From: Flavobacteriaceae bacterium | Lineage (GTDB): Bacteria; Bacteroidota; Bacteroidia; Flavobacteriales; Flavobacteriaceae | Direction of reading: 5' to 3' | Assembly (NCBI GenBank): GCA_947461795.1 | Contig: CANHMG010000015.1 | Location: 1 to 33,563 of the forward strand | Length of the DNA stretch: 33,563 nucleotides | The notes under the pieces: model-generated | Told to the model about the DNA's origin: nothing | The model's input: only the letters and a program-made list of their open reading frames with translations | The model's database searches: none | Shown here: positions 17,187-26,348 of the stretch, piece by piece | How the letters are laid out: each line of letters opens with the position of its first letter | Position numbering within the stretch: position 1 is the first letter of the stretch | Translations under genes and position numbers: made by a program

Positions 17187-20100
17187 TTAGTTTTTAATTA
17201 TTTTTTTAGTGACACTTTGGTTTTCGGTTTTAAAATTCAAAAAATAAATACCGTTTGCCATATTAGTTAGATCTAAGGCATAATTGTTTTGAATGTTTTT
17301 AAAATCGTTTTTAGAAATAATAATTTTACCTGTTATATCATAAACATCTATAGATTTCGGAATCGCATTTCCAAAAGACACATTAAAAATAGACTTTGAT
17401 GGATTTGGGTAAACTGCTAATTTACTCACATCAAATTCTTTTGTTTTTAATGCTCCATCTATAATGAAATTGTCAATTATTGCTCCTTCATAATTTAATG
17501 TGTCATTAGATCTAAATACAAATCTAAATATCACATTGGTTTGATCACTTATAAAATTTAATGGTAAACTATATTCCAAAAGCGATAAGTTTCTTCCCGA
17601 CCATTGAGAGCCTATACAATTTATACATCCGCCTCCAGAAGAAGAAGGAACAGAAGATGAATTATACCAATTGATATCACTTGACGTTCCAAGTGTGTTC
17701 CAACTTACTCCAAAATTTGTTGAATATTGCATATATAATAAATCTCTAGAGTTTTGTATGTCAAAAGCTAGATTGAATTTAATAATTGGATTTGAAATTT
17801 GAGTTAAATTATAACACTGAGAAACCAAATAAGCAATTGTGTCATCCGTATAGTTTCCTGAAAGATTTGTCGCGTATACTTGATTCCCTGTTGCTGTTGT
17901 ATTTAGAAGTGTTTTTGTGCTAACTCCTTTTTGCCATAATTGGGTTTGCCCGTTTTGATTGTATGAAATTAAATTGGGAGTTCCTTCCTCAAATGTGTTT
18001 ACAATTCCATTGGTTCCGATACCATTTACATAAAACAAATTACTTGAAGTGTTGTTTAACAAATTCTCATCATTACTTATGTTTGCTGTAACATTTAAGT
18101 AGTAAGCTCCGGAAGCAGTTACAATCTGAGGTAAGTCAACTGTAGTAGAAGCCAAAGAATTTAAGGTGCCATTCCAATCATAACTGAATGGTGTTCCATT
18201 ATATTGATAATTAAAAGTAACCGAATTGATGGTATTAGTTCCTCTATTTTGAATTTCAACTTGAGGAGAATAAGTTCCATCACAAGCTACTTGACCTGAT
18301 TGCGTTTGCTCCTGAGTGATTTTAATATCATTTTGTGCTACTTCAAATGGAATACTAGACTGCCAAATTCCTCTACCATAAGTTGACGCAATTATTTTTT
18401 CATCATCTAAATTTATTTCTAAATCAGTTACGGAAACATTTGGCAAGTTTGTGTCAAAAGATTCCCATTGAGATAACGTGTCATCTCTGTAATAAACCCC
18501 AAGGCTCGTACCAACATATAATGGGTTTTTTGAATTTCTACCTTGATGTATAATTACATTTTTACCTATACTTGGTATCCCTGTACTAAAATTAGAAAAG
18601 GAGCTTCCTCCATTTGTAGACTTTAATACTTGCCCGGATGTACCTTCAGTCGTAATATAAAGTATACTACTATTAGAAGAATTGATTGCTACAGATGAAA
18701 TGTTTGTTGGTGCAAAATAAATTTGACTAAAATTAATTCCTTTATTCGTGCTTTTATATAAAACACTTCCGTTTACAACATACATTATATTGTCATTGTT
18801 TGGGTCAATCGCTATCAATTCTAGATTGCTCCCGCTTAACCCCGAAACACTCTGAAGCACCCATGCCGAACCATTAAGTCGATATAATTGACTAAAGCCT
18901 GCAAAAATTTCACCTGCTGAATTTGCTTTTAACGGAGTAACCCAGTTTCCAGATTCCCCTGATGGGCCAGCAATTGTAGACGTTAAAGAATTCCCAGCAT
19001 TATTACTTATGAATAAAGATTGTCCGTAATATAAAAACCCATAATACAAATTACTATTGGTTGGGTCGATTGCGTTGTCCATTCCATCACCACCATGATA
19101 TCCTCTCCATAAACTATTGTTATATCCATAGCCGCCATTGTCTTGAAAACCTCCAACGATTTTTGAAGCTGTTTGTTTTGAAACATCTATTTTGTATATC
19201 TGACCAATCTGGGCTGCACCTGTTTTTTCTGTAAATGTTCCTCCATTATCCTGAGAAACGTAGATGCCACCATCACTTCCACAATAAAGTTTGTCTCCAA
19301 AAAAGCCTAAATAATGAATGTCTGCGTGTGTAAATCTTGAATTATAAGCGTTCCAATCATTTAATCTTGTTACAGTTGCTCCTCCATTAGTTGACTTCCA
19401 GACATTTAAACAACCTGTGTAAATTTCTTCTGCATTTGTTGATGAAGCTGCTAAACCTAGATCATAATAGGCTTGTGTGTTTTCAAAAATATCGGTTGTT
19501 CCAGATGTTTTTACAAAACTAGTTCCGCCATTTATTGATTTGTAAATCCCTTGAAATGCATTTGAAGAAGTTGCGCTCAAAATATATACATAATCTACAT
19601 TGGCTGGCGTAACATCCATAATTAATCTTCCGGAACTTGTTGGCAAACCTGAAGTTATATTTGTAAAAGTTGTCCCTTCATCTAAAGAACGATACAGTTT
19701 ATTTGTAGAAACGGCATAAACCGTAGATGGATTGTTTGGTTTTAATCGAATAGATCCTTGAGAAAAATCACCACTTCTTACAACAGCCCATGTAACACCG
19801 GCATTTATAGTTTTATAAATTCCACTATTTGTAGCACACCATAATATTTGATTATTGGTAGGATGAATCACTATATCTCCTGCTCGAGAGGAAGCGTTGT
19901 TAAAAGTTAATCCAGTAGTATTCCATGTTAATCCCCCGTCTATAGACTTCATCACACCAATAGAATACGTATCGCCAGCATCTTTATCTCCCGTCGCTAT
20001 ATAAATTACATTAGGGTTTGAATAATCAACTGCAATTCCTGAAACTCCTATTTGCGGTAAATTATCAGACATTGGTTGCCAGTTTATTCCAGCGTCAATT

Positions 20101-20579
20101 GATTTCCAAATTCCTCCTGCAGGAGTTCCCATGTATAACGTATTCGGATTTGATGGGTCAACGCATACCGTATTAACTCTTCCTCTTGCTCTAGTAGATT
20201 GAGGTGTTGCGTTTCCAAAAGGTCCAATTGGCTCCCAATTACTCGTAGGAACTATATTTGGACTTGTTAACCTATTCGCTCTTGTAGTGGTTTTTTCATT
20301 AAAAGCAGTCCACATTTCTTGAGGTGTAATCAAAAACCCTTCGGCATTAGTCATATTTCTCCAATGATATTCCCATCGCATAAAAGGTTTGTATCCGCTA
20401 CCTTTTTTGTTTTTGTCTTTCGTTAACCAATATTGATTAAATACAGAAACAAGATGATTAATGTCTGCTTTTCCTGATTTGGCTAAGGTGTCATTTATTA
20501 GCCAAGGTGCATTGGAATTGAACTGAGAATAACCATAATAAAAATTGAAAATTATTATAAAAACGAGATATTTTTTCAT
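17187..20579 (-). CDS. Secreted Asp-box (BNR/sortilin-like) repeat protein with T9SS sorting domain
   Basis: An 1130-residue exported protein. The ATG at 20579 starts a clear signal peptide (MKKYLVFIIIFNFYYGYSQ). An in-frame TTG six codons earlier is part of the TATATTTG promoter box, so I reject it. The body up to about residue 770 is a beta-propeller-like array with about ten Asp-box motifs of the form S-x-D/N-x-G-x-T-W (SIDAGINW, SIDGGLTW, SLDEGTTF, SINGGTSF, STNGGSSF, among others), as in sialidases and VPS10/sortilin. No sialidase catalytic residues are obvious. A CARDB/adhesion-like beta region follows. The C-terminus (LAVYPNPSKSIFNVSF...GIYFLNFKTEN) is a T9SS sorting domain. It is probably a surface or released adhesin or glycan-binding protein. 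Confidence 0.9.
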   Translation of the reverse strand: MKKYLVFIIIFNFYYGYSQFNSNAPWLINDTLAKSGKADINHLVSVFNQYWLTKDKNKKGSGYKPFMRWEYHWRNMTNAEGFLITPQEMWTAFNEKTTTRANRLTSPNIVPTSNWEPIGPFGNATPQSTRARGRVNTVCVDPSNPNTLYMGTPAGGIWKSIDAGINWQPMSDNLPQIGVSGIAVDYSNPNVIYIATGDKDAGDTYSIGVMKSIDGGLTWNTTGLTFNNASSRAGDIVIHPTNNQILWCATNSGIYKTINAGVTWAVVRSGDFSQGSIRLKPNNPSTVYAVSTNKLYRSLDEGTTFTNITSGLPTSSGRLIMDVTPANVDYVYILSATSSNAFQGIYKSINGGTSFVKTSGTTDIFENTQAYYDLGLAASSTNAEEIYTGCLNVWKSTNGGATVTRLNDWNAYNSRFTHADIHYLGFFGDKLYCGSDGGIYVSQDNGGTFTEKTGAAQIGQIYKIDVSKQTASKIVGGFQDNGGYGYNNSLWRGYHGGDGMDNAIDPTNSNLYYGFLYYGQSLFISNNAGNSLTSTIAGPSGESGNWVTPLKANSAGEIFAGFSQLYRLNGSAWVLQSVSGLSGSNLELIAIDPNNDNIMYVVNGSVLYKSTNKGINFSQIYFAPTNISSVAINSSNSSILYITTEGTSGQVLKSTNGGSSFSNFSTGIPSIGKNVIIHQGRNSKNPLYVGTSLGVYYRDDTLSQWESFDTNLPNVSVTDLEINLDDEKIIASTYGRGIWQSSIPFEVAQNDIKITQEQTQSGQVACDGTYSPQVEIQNRGTNTINSVTFNYQYNGTPFSYDWNGTLNSLASTTVDLPQIVTASGAYYLNVTANISNDENLLNNTSSNLFYVNGIGTNGIVNTFEEGTPNLISYNQNGQTQLWQKGVSTKTLLNTTATGNQVYATNLSGNYTDDTIAYLVSQCYNLTQISNPIIKFNLAFDIQNSRDLLYMQYSTNFGVSWNTLGTSSDINWYNSSSVPSSSGGGCINCIGSQWSGRNLSLLEYSLPLNFISDQTNVIFRFVFRSNDTLNYEGAIIDNFIIDGALKTKEFDVSKLAVYPNPSKSIFNVSFGNAIPKSIDVYDITGKIIISKNDFKNIQNNYALDLTNMANGIYFLNFKTENQSVTKKIIKN

Positions 20580-20594
20580 TTTAGCATTTTTTTT

Positions 20595-20602
20595 CAAATA
20601 TA
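20595..20602 (-). promoter_or_regulatory. Candidate -7 promoter element of the Asp-box protein
   Basis: The minus strand reads TATATTTG, 15 bases upstream of the ATG at 20579. A minus-strand TTG at 20621-20619 is 16 bases above it, slightly short of the usual spacing. Confidence 0.5.
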
Positions 20603-20715
20603 ATTAAATAATTATATTCAATATTGAATTTAACACTGTTATACCGAACTAAAGTGTTGAGATATGATTTCAAAAAACATTCTATTAAATTAAATGCTAA
20701 TGTATCGTGAATTAC

Positions 20716-20723
20716 TATTTTTG
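20716..20723 (+). promoter_or_regulatory. Candidate -7 promoter element of the Sco gene
   Basis: TATTTTTG matches TAnnTTTG and ends 15 bases before the ATG at 20739. No clear -33 TTG. Confidence 0.4.
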
Positions 20724-20738
20724 TTTCAAATTTGAATT

Positions 20739-21407
20739 ATGCTAGATTTCTTAAAAAAATTTAAAATCTTTTTTATAATAATGGCTGTGTTTACTGTCAT
20801 TTGTGTTACGTTGTTTTATGTTGCTTTAAAACCAAAAAAGACTTTGCCAATTTTCAATCCCGCAGACGTAAACCCTGAATTGGTTGATAGTACAGTTCAA
20901 TATATTCAAAAATACCATACAATTGCTGATTTCTCTTTTACCAATCAAAACGGAAAAACTATCACTCAAAAAGACTATGAAGGTAAAATTTATGTGGCAG
21001 ATTTTTTCTTTACAACTTGCGGTTCTATTTGTCCAATCATGACAACAAACATGGTCGATGTGCAAAAGGCTTTTTTAAATAATCCTAAAGTTATGTTGCT
21101 TTCTCATACGGTTTTTCCAGAAACTGATTCTGTGCCTATTTTAAAAAAATACGCAATAAAAAAAGGAGTCATTGACCCTAAATGGAACCTAGTCACTGGC
21201 GATAAAAAAGTTATTTACACCATGGCTCGCAAATCTTATTTAGCAGTAAAATTAGGCAAGCCTACCGAATTGTATGACATGGTACATACCGAAAATTTTG
21301 TGTTAGTAGACATGAAGAGACGCGTTAGAGGTTTTTATGATGGAACAAAAAAAGAAGAAATTCAACGATTAATTGAAGACATCAATTGGTTACTAAACGA
21401 AGAATAA
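20739..21407 (+). CDS. SCO1/SenC/PrrC family copper-binding thioredoxin-like protein
   Basis: A 222-residue protein anchored by one N-terminal membrane segment (about residues 8-29), with a periplasmic thioredoxin-like domain. The copper/redox motif is Cys94-x3-Cys98 (FFTTCGSICPIM) and the third ligand is His183 (DMVHTENF). These three residues bind copper in Sco proteins, which deliver copper to the CuA centre of cytochrome c oxidase or act as thiol reductants. Length and spacing are normal. No cytochrome oxidase genes are in the window; the gene stands alone with its own promoter, between the divergent Asp-box protein and feoA. Both neighbouring systems may matter for metals, but I see no direct link. 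Confidence 0.93.
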   Translation: MLDFLKKFKIFFIIMAVFTVICVTLFYVALKPKKTLPIFNPADVNPELVDSTVQYIQKYHTIADFSFTNQNGKTITQKDYEGKIYVADFFFTTCGSICPIMTTNMVDVQKAFLNNPKVMLLSHTVFPETDSVPILKKYAIKKGVIDPKWNLVTGDKKVIYTMARKSYLAVKLGKPTELYDMVHTENFVLVDMKRRVRGFYDGTKKEEIQRLIEDINWLLNEE

Positions 21408-21477
21408 AATTTCCTTAAAACTGATAATTATCACTCCTTTTTCTTTTTTTATCTGTACTTTTACAATCTTAATTCAA

Positions 21478-21488
21478 TCTAAATAAGA
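21478..21488 (+). promoter_or_regulatory. Candidate metal operator before feoA
   Basis: TCTAAATAAGA, preceded by TTAATT (21469-21474), is identical to the 11-mer at 23897-23907 over the receptor promoter, where TTAATT also precedes. It ends one base before the TTG start of feoA, so it would lie downstream of or across the transcription start. Assignment to a metal regulator is inference. Confidence 0.35.
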
Positions 21489-21489
21489 T

Positions 21490-21729
21490 TTGCGAACCAC
21501 CATTTCCAATTTAAAAAAAGGCGAAAAAGCGCTTATAAAAGAGTTTGATGTTGAAGCGATTCCATTAAAACTGTTAGAAATGGGTTGTTTACCTGGCAAT
21601 GTTGTTGAATTGCTTCAAATTGCTCCTTTTGGAGATCCTTTGTATTTAAATATCAACGGTTGTCATTTAGCAATTCGCCTAGAAACTGCTAGTGAAATTG
21701 AAGTGACGCTCTTAAATAAAGATTCTTAA
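21490..21729 (+). CDS. feoA: FeoA, ferrous iron transport accessory protein
   Basis: A 79-residue SH3-like protein of the FeoA family, the cytosolic partner of the FeoB Fe(II) permease. It shows the family landmarks LKKGEKALIKEF, LLEMGCLPGNVVELLQ, APFGDPLYLNINGCHLAIR and a final E-I-E-V strand. Its length is standard. The start is TTG at 21490; no in-frame ATG precedes the conserved region. A candidate metal operator lies immediately upstream. The TAA stop overlaps the feoB ATG by one base (TAATG), so the two proteins are translationally coupled. There is no feoC-like gene in the cluster. Confidence 0.94.
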   Translation: MRTTISNLKKGEKALIKEFDVEAIPLKLLEMGCLPGNVVELLQIAPFGDPLYLNINGCHLAIRLETASEIEVTLLNKDS

Positions 21730-23831
21730 TGAAGAGCAAAAAGAACATCAATGTCGCTTTGATTGGCAATCCAAATACAGGTAAAACCTCCGTTTTTAAT
21801 CAATTAACAGGTTTGAATCAGCAAGTGGGAAATTACCCTGGTATCACTGTAGAAAAAAAAATTGGATTTTGTAAATTACCCTATAACATCAAAGCTAATA
21901 TTCTTGATTTACCCGGAACTTATAGCTTGAATGCGAGTTCTATTGATGAAAATGTTGTCATTGAATTGTTGCTCAATAAGAACGACAAATTGTTTCCAGA
22001 TGTAGCACTTCTGATTACTGATGTTGAAAATCTGAAACGAAATTTATTGCTCTTTACACAAATTAAAGACTTAGAAATTCCGACCATTTTAGTTATCAAT
22101 ATGGCAGATAGAATGAAATATAAAGGCATTTCGCTCGATATTCCATTATTGGAAGAGAAATTAAAAACCAAAGTAGCCTTAGTTAGTTCCCGCAAAGGAC
22201 TTGGGATTGAAGAACTGAAAAATCTAATCGTCAATTACAAATCTATTTCAACAGAACCTTGCTTAAATGCATCTTCTATTGATCCAATTTATTTTGAAAA
22301 TCTTCGTAAAACTTTTCCCAATCAATTGTTATACAAGCTATGGTTGGTAATCACTCAAGATGTTAACTTTTTGAATTTAGAACGAAATGAAATTCGAGGA
22401 TCTTTTACTAAATCGCATTCTGATCTGAAAAGATTACAACAAAAGGAAACCATCAAGCGTTATCAATTTATCAACGATGTTTTAAAAGACGGTCAACAAA
22501 TTGATACTGCCAATGCAACAGATTTTCGAAGCAAGCTAGATCGAGTTTTGACCCATAAATTTTGGGGTTACGTGATTTTCTTTTTTATCCTAGCCGTTAT
22601 TTTTCAATCTATTTTTGATTGGTCTAAAATCCCGATGGATGCTATAGATAGTGCTTTTGCTAACTTAAGTGCGTTGGCAAACGAGAAATTACCCTCAGGT
22701 GTTTTGACGAATCTAATTACACAAGGAATTATTCCAGGTGTTGGTGGAATTTTGATTTTCATCCCACAAATTGCCTTTCTATTTATGTTTATTTCAATTC
22801 TTGAAGAAAGCGGATACATGAGTCGAGTGGTATTCTTAATGGATAAAATTATGCGACGATTCGGGTTGTCTGGGAAAAGTGTAGTCCCACTTATTTCAGG
22901 GACTGCTTGTGCTATTCCAGCAATTATGGCGACTCGAAATATTGAAAATTGGAAAGAACGATTGATTACCATTTTGGTAACTCCTTTTACAACATGCTCT
23001 GCAAGGTTGCCCGTATATGCAATTATTATTGCTTTGGTAATTCCCGATCAATATGTGTTGGGAATTGTCAATTTGCAAGGATTGACTTTAATGCTACTTT
23101 ATCTTATAGGTTTCGGTTCTGCTATTTTTTCAGCCTATTTATTAAATAAAGTATTGAAAATAAAGGGAAAAACCTATTTTGTGATTGAAATGCCGAATTA
23201 TAAATTACCACTTTTCAAAAATGTTTTTATTAATGTAATTGAGAAAACCAAAGCTTTTGTATTTGGCGCGGGCAAGATTATCTTAGCAATTTCAATTGTG
23301 TTGTGGTTTTTAGCTTCTAACGGACCTGGTGTTAATTTTAAAAATGCAGAAACTCAAATCAAAAAACAAAATAGTTCCAAACCATTATCAGCTCTTGAAT
23401 TACAAAATGCTGTTGCTTCTCAAAAATTAGAAAACTCCTATATTGGATTGATGGGAAAATCTATAGAACCTGCAATTTCTCCTCTAGGTTACGATTGGAA
23501 AATTGGCATCGCAGTAATTAGTTCGTTTGCCGCTCGTGAAGTTTTTGTGGGAACTTTAGCTACTATTTATAGTGTTGGTGACACCGATAATGAAAATACA
23601 ATTAAAAATAAAATGCAAGAAGAAGTGCATCCAGTTAATGGAAAAAAAGTGTTCAACTTTGCCTCTGGTGTCTCTCTACTTCTTTTCTATGCTTTTGCCA
23701 TGCAATGTGCTAGTACACTAGCTATTACCAAAAAAGAAACCAACTCATGGAAATGGCCTTTAGCACAACTTATATTTATGAGTGGTTTAGCGTATATTGT
23801 TGCTTTGTTGGCTTACCAAGTATTACAATAG
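21729..23831 (+). CDS. feoB: FeoB, ferrous iron permease with N-terminal G domain
   Basis: A 700-residue inner-membrane Fe(II) transporter. The G domain has G1 GNPNTGKTS (13-21), the G2 Thr40 in NYPGIT, G3 DLPG (60-63), G4 NMAD (124-127) and a G5-like SSRKGLG. A helical spacer leads to the membrane part (about residues 280-700), which has two gate regions: GYMSRVVFLMDKIMRRFGLSGKS...GTACAIPAIMATR and CSARLPVYAI, later ISSFAAREVFVGTL. All motifs for GTP binding and transport are intact. Coupled to feoA by a one-base overlap. A FecA-like receptor gene with its own promoter follows after 118 bases, and then the small Cys-rich protein often found with FeoB in Bacteroidota. Confidence 0.97.
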   Translation: MKSKKNINVALIGNPNTGKTSVFNQLTGLNQQVGNYPGITVEKKIGFCKLPYNIKANILDLPGTYSLNASSIDENVVIELLLNKNDKLFPDVALLITDVENLKRNLLLFTQIKDLEIPTILVINMADRMKYKGISLDIPLLEEKLKTKVALVSSRKGLGIEELKNLIVNYKSISTEPCLNASSIDPIYFENLRKTFPNQLLYKLWLVITQDVNFLNLERNEIRGSFTKSHSDLKRLQQKETIKRYQFINDVLKDGQQIDTANATDFRSKLDRVLTHKFWGYVIFFFILAVIFQSIFDWSKIPMDAIDSAFANLSALANEKLPSGVLTNLITQGIIPGVGGILIFIPQIAFLFMFISILEESGYMSRVVFLMDKIMRRFGLSGKSVVPLISGTACAIPAIMATRNIENWKERLITILVTPFTTCSARLPVYAIIIALVIPDQYVLGIVNLQGLTLMLLYLIGFGSAIFSAYLLNKVLKIKGKTYFVIEMPNYKLPLFKNVFINVIEKTKAFVFGAGKIILAISIVLWFLASNGPGVNFKNAETQIKKQNSSKPLSALELQNAVASQKLENSYIGLMGKSIEPAISPLGYDWKIGIAVISSFAAREVFVGTLATIYSVGDTDNENTIKNKMQEEVHPVNGKKVFNFASGVSLLLFYAFAMQCASTLAITKKETNSWKWPLAQLIFMSGLAYIVALLAYQVLQ

Positions 23832-23885
23832 TTACCTAAATTCTCTCCATTTACTTCAACAAAAGTTAAATACTAATATTTATTA

Positions 23886-23924
23886 TTTTTAATTTGTCTA
23901 AATAAGAATTGAGGTTTATATTTG
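23886..23924 (+). promoter_or_regulatory. Promoter and overlapping candidate operator of the FecA-like receptor
   Basis: TTTG (23893-23896), a 20-base spacer and TATATTTG (23917-23924) form a good two-element Bacteroidota promoter. The -33 lies inside TTTTTAATTTGTCTAAAT (23886-23903). This shares TTTGTCTAAA with the Nramp/outer-membrane-protein promoter and TCTAAATAAGA with the feoA upstream region. A regulator bound here would block polymerase. The operator role is inferred. Confidence 0.5.
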
Positions 23925-23949
23925 CCGAAAAAATATTCCCCTTACTATA

Positions 23950-26190
23950 ATGAAACTAATTCTTTCTGTCGTTCTTTTTTCAATTTCTACCTTAATAATT
24001 GCTCAAAAAGACATTAGCAATCTTGCATTAAATGACACTGTCAAAAAACTTTCGACTGTAACGATAATAGTCAAACAACAAACTCCCGAACGATTACACG
24101 AAGTTGAAGATAACATGCTCTTTTCTGGGAAAAAGAATGAAGTGATTCGTATGGCAAACATCAACGCAAATTTTACTACCAATAATGCACGAGAAGTTTT
24201 TTCAAAAATACCGGGTGTTTCTGTTTGGGAAAATGAAGGTTCTGGAATACAAATTAATGTGGGAGTTCGAGGATTAAGTCCAAACCGTAGTTGGGAACTT
24301 AACACAAGACAAAATGGTTATGATATTTCATCGGATGTTTTTGGATATCCTGAAGCATATTACAATCCGCCTCTAGAAGCGGTAGAAGCTATTCAATTGG
24401 TTAGAGGTGGAGCTTCGCTACAATTCGGTTCTCAATTTGGAGGTATGCTCAATTATGTCCTTAAAAGAGAAACTAAAAAACCCTTCACTTTTGAAACGCA
24501 AAATACGATAGGAAGTTACGGATTGATGAGTTCATATAATGCAATTGGTGGAACTAAAAATAAGTTTTCTTATTATGTCTATAATCATTTCCGAACTGGA
24601 AAAGGTTGGCGAGAAAACAGCCAATATGAAGTAAGAAATTCGCATGCTTATGTCTCGTATCAATTGAATTCAAACACCAAAATATCTTTAGAATATACTA
24701 ACATGGATTATGAAATGCAACAAGCAGGTGGCTTAACCGATGCTCAGTTTGCAGATAATCCGAGACAATCCCTTCGAAAACGGAATTGGTTTGGAACACC
24801 GTGGAATGTTGCAGCTTTAATTTTTGATACTAAACTAAGTGCAAATTTAACCTTAAACACCAAACTATTTGGGCTTGTCGGAGAGCGCAACAGTGTTGGA
24901 TTTATAGCTACACCAGATAAACCCGATGCGATTAGCTCGACCACAAATGACTACGACAATCGTCAAGTAGATCGCGATTTTTATAAAAATTTAGGAATTG
25001 AAACTCGAAGTATTTACAACTACAAACTTGGAAAACAAAACCAGAACTTAGCCTTTGGAGCAAGACTTTATAGAGCCAATACGACAAGAAAAAAACAAGA
25101 CAAAGGCACAACAGCAGCCGATTTTGATTTAGAAATTGACGGCAGATTCTCACGTGATTTGGATTTTCAAACCAATAACATCGCTTTCTTCGCAGAAAAT
25201 CAATTTAAAATCACTAATAATTTGAGTGTGACTCCCGGAATTCGCTACGAAAACATCAACTCTTCTATCGAAGGAAGACTTAATATAACGAATGGGAGCG
25301 ACGAAAATGTTACGCCAGAAAGTTTGACTAGAAATAAAATCCTGATGGGAATCGGCGTTGAATATAAACTCAACAAAACGAATTTTTACACGAATTTCTC
25401 TCAGGCATTTCGCCCAGTTTTGTTCTCTGACATCACGCCTCCTTCAACAAAAGATGTCATTGATAAAGACTTAAAGGATGCTGACGGTTATAACTTTGAC
25501 TTTGGATACCGCGGAAATTTGCTGGGATGGATCAATTTCGATGTAGGATATTTCTACTTAAACTACAATAACCGAATTGGCTCGATACTAAAATTTACCA
25601 ATGATGATCCAACAACTCAAAATACTTTCTTATTTCGAACAAATTTAGGAACCACAATTCATAAAGGAATAGAAAGTTTTGTTGACCTGAATGTTTCAAA
25701 AGCACTGAAAATAAACCAACAAATTGGAGATTTACAATTCTTTACAACTTTGTCTTTTATAGATGCTGAATATACTGATTTTAAAATCATAAAAAAATCT
25801 GTAACAGCTACAGAAATTGTTCTAACAGAAAGCAACTTGAAAGGGAATCGTGTTGAAAATGCGCCACGTTATATTCATAATTTTGGCATAACTTGGAGTT
25901 ATAAAAACTTTTCATCAACACTACAAAACAGAAGAACTGGATTTGTCTATTCTGATGCGGATAATACTGAATTACCAAATCCAAATGGAGTTACAGGAAA
26001 ACTAGACGGTTATTCGGTATATGATCTTTCTATGGAATATTGTTTTTTAGAAAAATTTAATCTTCGTGGAGGAGTTAATAATTTAGACAATACGATTTAT
26101 GCAACACGAAGAGCTGGCGGTTATCCTGGTCCAGGAATATTGCCTAATGAATCTCGAACTTTCTTCTTAAGTATTGGTGCAAAATTCTAA
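23950..26190 (+). CDS. TonB-dependent outer-membrane receptor, FecA-like
   Basis: A 746-residue receptor that imports a metal complex across the outer membrane using TonB energy. The signal peptide is about residues 1-18 (MKLILSVVLFSISTLIIAQ). There is no carboxypeptidase-regulatory-like domain at the N-terminus, unlike SusC-type receptors. The plug follows: REVFSKIPGVSVWENEG, NVGVRGLSPNRS, LEAVEAIQLVRGGASLQFGSQ and GGMLNYVLK. Then comes a 22-strand barrel ending in FFLSIGAKF with the terminal aromatic. Plug features resemble FecA/ferric-citrate-type siderophore receptors; the exact ligand is unknown. Its place between feoB and the FeoB-associated protein, and an operator-like element over its promoter, make iron (or another metal regulated together with it) the likely cargo. 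Confidence 0.93.
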   Translation: MKLILSVVLFSISTLIIAQKDISNLALNDTVKKLSTVTIIVKQQTPERLHEVEDNMLFSGKKNEVIRMANINANFTTNNAREVFSKIPGVSVWENEGSGIQINVGVRGLSPNRSWELNTRQNGYDISSDVFGYPEAYYNPPLEAVEAIQLVRGGASLQFGSQFGGMLNYVLKRETKKPFTFETQNTIGSYGLMSSYNAIGGTKNKFSYYVYNHFRTGKGWRENSQYEVRNSHAYVSYQLNSNTKISLEYTNMDYEMQQAGGLTDAQFADNPRQSLRKRNWFGTPWNVAALIFDTKLSANLTLNTKLFGLVGERNSVGFIATPDKPDAISSTTNDYDNRQVDRDFYKNLGIETRSIYNYKLGKQNQNLAFGARLYRANTTRKKQDKGTTAADFDLEIDGRFSRDLDFQTNNIAFFAENQFKITNNLSVTPGIRYENINSSIEGRLNITNGSDENVTPESLTRNKILMGIGVEYKLNKTNFYTNFSQAFRPVLFSDITPPSTKDVIDKDLKDADGYNFDFGYRGNLLGWINFDVGYFYLNYNNRIGSILKFTNDDPTTQNTFLFRTNLGTTIHKGIESFVDLNVSKALKINQQIGDLQFFTTLSFIDAEYTDFKIIKKSVTATEIVLTESNLKGNRVENAPRYIHNFGITWSYKNFSSTLQNRRTGFVYSDADNTELPNPNGVTGKLDGYSVYDLSMEYCFLEKFNLRGGVNNLDNTIYATRRAGGYPGPGILPNESRTFFLSIGAKF

Positions 26191-26221
26191 TGAAATGCAA
26201 CTTAATGAATACCTTTGGCTT

Positions 26222-26344
26222 ATGAATTTTCAAGAAATTGCTGTCTATATTATTCTAGGTTTTGCCATCGGTTTTTTAGTCCGAAAGTTTTTTTGGAAAA
26301 AGAAATCGAAGAAAAACTGTGGCAATGACGATTGCGGATGTTAG
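26222..26344 (+). CDS. FeoB-associated Cys-rich membrane protein
   Basis: A 40-residue protein. An N-terminal membrane helix (IAVYIILGFAIGFLV) is followed by a strongly basic stretch (RKFFWKKKSKKN) and a cysteine tail, CGNDDCGC, with Cys at 33, 38 and 40. Small proteins of this build are found next to feoB in many Bacteroidota and are annotated as FeoB-associated. They may receive Fe(II) at the cytosolic mouth of FeoB or take the place of FeoC, but this is not proven. It begins 31 bases after the receptor stop, so receptor and peptide are probably co-transcribed. An ATG at 26204 in another frame stops at once. Its stop is 4 bases from that of the convergent secreted protein. Confidence 0.88.
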   Translation: MNFQEIAVYIILGFAIGFLVRKFFWKKKSKKNCGNDDCGC

Positions 26345-26348
26345 AGAA

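Noticed and set aside
21422..21433. Perfect 12-base palindrome TGATAATTATCA upstream of feoA, suggestive of a Fur box
   Set aside because: It lacks the three central bases of the usual TGATAAT-N-ATTATCA core and is simple AT-rich sequence; no Fur gene is nearby and it is not repeated at the other metal promoters.
26204..26221. Alternative start for the Cys-rich peptide at the ATG at 26204
   Set aside because: That frame reaches a stop after six codons and does not lead into the membrane helix.
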